From Domibacillus sp. PGB-M46 (lineage in GTDB: Bacteria; Bacillota; Bacilli; Bacillales; Domibacillaceae), in contig NZ_JAKGCR010000013.1 of assembly GCF_022668875.1 (NCBI RefSeq), forward strand, positions 1 to 64,000: DNA of 64,000 bases, given 5' to 3'. This document shows positions 60,323-64,000 of this stretch, in pieces. A program made the position numbers and the translations under genes. Each line of letters opens with the position of its first letter. The first letter of the stretch is position 1. The notes below the pieces were generated by a model. It was given only the letters and a program-made list of their open reading frames with translations. It ran no database searches and was not told the origin of the DNA.

Positions 60323-61720
60323 TTATTTGTAATACACATCTACGCTAAATCCTTTTTCTTTGTAATAATCAAGGATCCCATTGTAAATCGCAATAGACAT
60401 TTTATTCATTTGAGCATCAGACGCCATCTTGGCAGCGTCTCCTGCATTTGTGATAAAACCAAGCTCAAGCAATGTGGCTGGCATGCTGTTTTCCCGAAGA
60501 ACCGAGTAATTGCCCGGTTTCGTACCGCGGTCGCGAAGGCCCCATGCGGCAAGCATACGTGCCTGAATCTTTTCGCCAAGAAGCTTGCTGTCAGCTGCAT
60601 GCTGGTTGCCGGCTGAATAATAATACGCTTCTGTACCTGTTGCGGCAGGTGTTGCGGCATTTGCATGGATACTGACAAAAATATCTCCGTCTTCATTTTT
60701 TGCAAACGCAGAACGGTCAAGCAGTTCAATAAAGACATCCGAAGACCGGGTCATTTTTACCGTAAACGGTGTTCCTTTTAAAAGGCTGCTTACTTGCAGG
60801 CCGGCTTTGAGCACAACATCTTTTTCCTTTAAGCCATTGCCGACCGCGCCGGAATCTTTGCCCCCATGACCCGGATCTAAAATAATCGTTTGCCCGGCCA
60901 AAGCAGAATCCGTATTTGGTAACGGAGCTGGAGCCGGTGCATCAGGCGCCGTACTTCCTAACGACGAGCGCAAATAGGAAGAACTGATAAATCCGGTCAG
61001 AGACCCTGCTTTTACATAAGTCCAGCCGCCGACAGAATGGGCACCCGATACTTTTGTGTTGGCTGAAATTTTGCCGATAGACGTGTAATCCGTTGATGGG
61101 CCAGTCCGAATATTTAAGTTGTTTGTGGTTGACACAAATGCTGACTTAAAAGAAGCTGACTGTTTCAAGCGAAAAGATGGATTCACAGCACGTGCAAGAA
61201 ACACCGCAAAATCTGCGCGGGTAATCGTTTTTTTAGTACCAAATGTGCCGTCTTCCATTCCGCTGGCAATCCCAAGCTTTAAAAGAGCCTGTTCAGCATT
61301 TCCAGAATAACCGAATGCTCTTTGTAAAATAATGGCCATGTCACCGCGTGTAACGGCTTTAGAAGGGAAAAATTGATTGTCTGGTGTACCGGGCATAATG
61401 CCTTTATCGGCCATGGCTTCAATATAGCCGGACGCCGTGTTTCCTTTTCCCACGTCGGAAAAACGAGTAGCCCGCTGCTGTCCATTAAGCTGCAGGGTCC
61501 GGCCGACAAAAATGGCTACTTGCGCCCGCGTCAATGTTGCCCCTGGAGCGAATGATGACGGAGTAACACCATAAATAATTTTTCCTTGCGTTAAGTAGTT
61601 TACTTCCTTAACTGCACGCGATGGAACATCGTTAAATCCTGCTGCCTGAACAGGTGCTTGGATGCCCAGCAGAGAAAGAACCAGGCACAATGCCGTGATA
61701 AATATCGTCCATTTTTTCAC
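60323..61720 (-). CDS. SLH-anchored N-acetylmuramoyl-L-alanine amidase
   Basis: A 465-aa secreted wall hydrolase. Signal peptide (1-27, cleavage near VQAA), three SLH repeats (about 28-70, 85-135, 143-185), an SH3b domain (about 195-250, NLNIRTGPSTDYTSIGKISA), a Pro/Ala linker, then an Amidase_3 domain (about 278-460). Zinc ligands include His285 (DPGHGGKD) and Glu299; SIHANA and LLELGFITN follow. It cuts the MurNAc-Ala bond. GTG start with GGAGG. Confidence 0.93.
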   Translation of the reverse strand: MKKWTIFITALCLVLSLLGIQAPVQAAGFNDVPSRAVKEVNYLTQGKIIYGVTPSSFAPGATLTRAQVAIFVGRTLQLNGQQRATRFSDVGKGNTASGYIEAMADKGIMPGTPDNQFFPSKAVTRGDMAIILQRAFGYSGNAEQALLKLGIASGMEDGTFGTKKTITRADFAVFLARAVNPSFRLKQSASFKSAFVSTTNNLNIRTGPSTDYTSIGKISANTKVSGAHSVGGWTYVKAGSLTGFISSSYLRSSLGSTAPDAPAPAPLPNTDSALAGQTIILDPGHGGKDSGAVGNGLKEKDVVLKAGLQVSSLLKGTPFTVKMTRSSDVFIELLDRSAFAKNEDGDIFVSIHANAATPAATGTEAYYYSAGNQHAADSKLLGEKIQARMLAAWGLRDRGTKPGNYSVLRENSMPATLLELGFITNAGDAAKMASDAQMNKMSIAIYNGILDYYKEKGFSVDVYYK

Positions 61721-61820
61721 TTTGTTGCCTCCATTCAAAAATATGCCGCTTTTAACCTATACATCGGTTGTATTTATTTCATTTTAACGTTTTTTTTGGG
61801 TCAATTGTATTTCATTTCTA

Positions 61821-62723
61821 TTACAGACCGTTAAAACGACGTAAAGAAGAAGCAGCATAAATAGCATGGCGGGCATGTAAAACTGGGTCATTTGAACACT
61901 CTATCCCATCCGGAAGCACAGTTGGATCGAAAATGACCCGGTCATTTGGCTGGAGAATTTTTTCTCTTATTTCCAGACGACCAACAGAAATACGCGGCCG
62001 GTCTTCAGGCCAAAGTACGGTTGAATCGTCCGTGGCATCTTCCGATTTTCCTAGAACAATAGAAAGTGTAAAGCTGACAGGCAGCTCATCTTCCAATTCT
62101 TTTTCTAAGTAATCCGCGGGATGGGTAACAGCTTCTTTTTTTGCTTCTGCGCTAAACGATTTATCTGGTATCCATTCATATTTTACAGGCTGCCTGTCGC
62201 CTGCTTCGTTAACAAAGTAAAATGTATGAATAGGAAAATAGCGGCTCGTTGAATAGCTGACGAACGGCTTCATTTTTTTTAAAATCTGAAAAGCCGCTTT
62301 GCTTTCCGGATAGTCGATAAACAATTTCATTAAATCTCTTGGTCCCGGCCCTTCTGCGGCAAGCCTCATCATTTCCACAAACGCTTCCGGTGTTTTCGTT
62401 AAAAAAACCGGCACATTTACACTAACTAAATAGGTTTTTTCTCCATTGGGCAGGTGAAACTGAACAGACATGCCTTTTACTGGTGATAGACTGTCGATCA
62501 TATTTGGATTTGGTGAGCTGTCTGAAAAACGGACGACTGCCGGCACCGGTCTTTGCTGCAAATGCGCGGCTTTTGTATACGGTGCAGCCTCCCCATTTGG
62601 AACAAAAACAGCTTGATAAAAGCAGCCTTTTGCATGCGCTCTTCGAAAGCCTGGGTGAGTGCCTGCAATTTTTTCAATGGACTGGATCGCCGTTTCGGCT
62701 AAGCCCGTGTACTTTTCGTTCAT
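61821..62723 (-). CDS. Catalase-family haem protein (SrpA-like small catalase)
   Basis: A 300-aa cytosolic protein of the catalase-related peroxidase group, missing the long wrapping and flavodoxin-like domains of KatA. A distal His lies in RRAHAKGCFYQA (near 28), RFSDSSPNPN follows, and the C-terminal HARHAIYAASSLRRFNG holds the proximal Tyr. Members act as weak peroxidases. ATG at 62723 with AAGGAGG. Confidence 0.85.
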   Translation of the reverse strand: MNEKYTGLAETAIQSIEKIAGTHPGFRRAHAKGCFYQAVFVPNGEAAPYTKAAHLQQRPVPAVVRFSDSSPNPNMIDSLSPVKGMSVQFHLPNGEKTYLVSVNVPVFLTKTPEAFVEMMRLAAEGPGPRDLMKLFIDYPESKAAFQILKKMKPFVSYSTSRYFPIHTFYFVNEAGDRQPVKYEWIPDKSFSAEAKKEAVTHPADYLEKELEDELPVSFTLSIVLGKSEDATDDSTVLWPEDRPRISVGRLEIREKILQPNDRVIFDPTVLPDGIECSNDPVLHARHAIYAASSLRRFNGL

Positions 62724-62756
62724 ATCGCTGCCTCCTTTTTTATTCATCCATACCCA

Positions 62757-62800
62757 AAAAAGCCTTTGCTGATTCAAGTTTGATCAGCAAAGGCTTTCTT
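62757..62800 (-). terminator. Terminator of the MATE gene
   Basis: AAGCCTTTGCTGAT and ATCAGCAAAGGCTT pair around a 9-base loop; the MATE stop codon lies inside it. Confidence 0.85.
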
Positions 62801-64000
62801 ATCCATGTCCCTGTCCCTCTCAAGCGGAAATAGTCGGCGTCCAAGCGCCGGCATATAAAAAACAAGAAAAACAGAACGGGCCAGTGTAAAGCTTATAAAA
62901 GCGAGCCAAAGACCGTGATTTTCAAAAGCCGGGACACCTGCCCATTGAATTAGAAGGTATATTCCCAGTGCTGCTGCAATAGAGTTGCGGACAGGAGCCG
63001 CTTGTGAAGCACCGGTAAAGACACCGTACAGCACAAGGCCTAATGCGCCGCTTGCCGGAAACAGGAGCAGCCAGGCACTGTAAGAATCGGCCAGCTCCAA
63101 TACTTGAGGCAGATTTGTAAACAGTCCAATAACCGGCTCCCGTAAAAAGAAGTACGCCGCCGTCAGCAGCACTGCTGCTGCAGCAGACCATTGAATCGAC
63201 AAAGAAACCGTTTTTTTGTACATGTCTTTATCGTCTGCGCCAACCGCCCGGCCGGTTAAAATGCTCGAGGCATTGGCAAAGCCATCAAAAAAATACGCCA
63301 TAATGTAATGAACTTGAATTAAGATGGCATTTGCCGCCAGAACATCAGTCCCAAATGAAGCACCCCGGGCGGTAAACGCATTAAACACAGCTAAAAGGCA
63401 GACCGTTCGAATCATTAAATCGCGGTTTACAGCCATCATTTTTAAAAAAGGAGCTGCTTCAAACAAGCGGGGCTCTTTTATATCTCTCAGCCGGATTCCT
63501 GCCGACTTCCGGATTATAAACAGCCCGATCAAAAACGCCGATATTTCAGAAATAAGCGTTGCAGCTGCTACGCCTGCAATCCCGAACGAAAATCCTTTAA
63601 CAAACACAATATCAAGGATGATATTTGAAACGTTCATCCACACCTGAAGCCAGAAAGATGCTTTAATGAGTGATCTGCCCATCATCCATCCCAGTATCAC
63701 ATAATTCATCAGCACAAAAGGTGCTCCCCAAATCCGAACCATAAAATAGTCTGACGCCGCCGCAAGAACGGCCTGGTCCGGATTCATGATAGAGAAGAAA
63801 ATCGTTTTAATAGGCCATTGAAGCAGTATAAACAAACAGCCGATCAACAGCGCCACCAAAAAAGGCCTCATCAGCGCTAGTTTCATAGCTTGAGAATCCC
63901 GGGCGCCATCAGCTTGAGCCGTAAAACCGGATGTACTGACACGAAGAAAACCAAACAGCCAGTACATTGTATTAAAAATCATGCTGGCGATCGCTACACC
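62774..64000 (-). CDS. MATE family efflux transporter (DinF-like), 5' end cut by the window
   Basis: At least 408 codons remain open to the right edge, so about the first 40-50 residues are missing. The frame continues upstream of the first Met as GVAIAS before MIFNTMYWLFGFLRVSTSGF. This is a DinF-type helix 2 region, followed by TAQADGARD and about ten helices. DinF/MATE proteins export cationic compounds with sodium or protons. It shares no operon signal with the catalase-family gene 50 bp downstream. Confidence 0.9.
   Translation of the reverse strand, partial: GVAIASMIFNTMYWLFGFLRVSTSGFTAQADGARDSQAMKLALMRPFLVALLIGCLFILLQWPIKTIFFSIMNPDQAVLAAASDYFMVRIWGAPFVLMNYVILGWMMGRSLIKASFWLQVWMNVSNIILDIVFVKGFSFGIAGVAAATLISEISAFLIGLFIIRKSAGIRLRDIKEPRLFEAAPFLKMMAVNRDLMIRTVCLLAVFNAFTARGASFGTDVLAANAILIQVHYIMAYFFDGFANASSILTGRAVGADDKDMYKKTVSLSIQWSAAAAVLLTAAYFFLREPVIGLFTNLPQVLELADSYSAWLLLFPASGALGLVLYGVFTGASQAAPVRNSIAAALGIYLLIQWAGVPAFENHGLWLAFISFTLARSVFLVFYMPALGRRLFPLERDRDMDKKAFADQT

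Noticed and set aside
1-64000. CRISPR arrays, tRNA, rRNA, prophage or IS transposase genes
   Set aside because: None of the diagnostic repeats, folds or protein motifs were seen in any part of the window.

Overview
The window looks like chromosome from a Bacillaceae member (Firmicutes, Bacillus or a close relative). Evidence: strong AGGAGG-type ribosome sites with frequent TTG/GTG starts, SigA-type promoters, and Bacillus-type regulatory sites (c-di-AMP and lysine riboswitches, candidate cre, CodY, PerR, Fur and MhqR sites, SigL/RocR arginine control). Gene products such as KimA, BcaP, RocR, KatA and MoeB are close to the Bacillus subtilis proteins as I remember them. No rRNA, tRNA, CRISPR array, prophage or transposase gene was seen.

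Layout. 0.4-5.5 kb: an AbrB-type membrane protein divergent from a LysR regulator, then housekeeping enzymes (SDR, thioesterase, HAD phosphatase, inositol monophosphatase) and an aldo/keto reductase remnant. 5.8-11 kb: molybdenum cofactor synthesis (moeB-moaB, moeA-moaE-moaD-moaA, divergent moaC). 11.1-15.3 kb: a chemoreceptor tail fragment, an SsuABC/TauABC-type ABC importer, and a DUF2087/GIY-YIG pair. 15.3-22.4 kb: a sucrose locus with two GH32 sucrose-6-phosphate hydrolases, a LacI-type regulator, a PTS IIBC and a fructokinase. 22.4-30.1 kb: an SLH-anchored NlpC/P60 enzyme, a second NlpC/P60 protein that has lost all three catalytic residues, murB, an RpiR-type regulator, a flavin reductase, an MhqP-like DoxX protein, an Rrf2 regulator and rpiA. 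30.2-32.8 kb: two ABC proteins, one with a Fur-like box. 33-41.7 kb: arginine catabolism (rocB, glutamate dehydrogenase, rocD, rocA, divergent rocR, rocF) with two clear sigma-54 promoters. 41.7-50.5 kb: transporters (kimA, a lysine permease, bcaP, chrA) with two riboswitches. 50.5-64 kb: metallo-hydrolases, an orphan ArsD-like protein, catalase, glpQ-type phosphodiesterase, rRNA methyltransferase, topB, an SLH amidase, a small catalase-family protein and a MATE exporter cut by the right edge.

How the parts work together. PTS sucrose uptake makes sucrose-6-phosphate, which the GH32 enzymes split and fructokinase phosphorylates. Arginase, ornithine aminotransferase, pyrroline-5-carboxylate dehydrogenase and glutamate dehydrogenase carry arginine to 2-oxoglutarate. 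KimA imports potassium under c-di-AMP control. Two small genes below 60 codons were found (59 aa at 51440-51619 and 37 aa at 55031-55144).

The most unusual structure is a family of intergenic elements at three loci (about 26.5-26.9, 32.9-33.1 and 52.7-52.9 kb). Each lies between two copies of the local gene's own terminator hairpin. The termini are related, with a 5' TGTTGACAAA-like end and a 3' TTTGTCTACACTCT-like end in transcript orientation.
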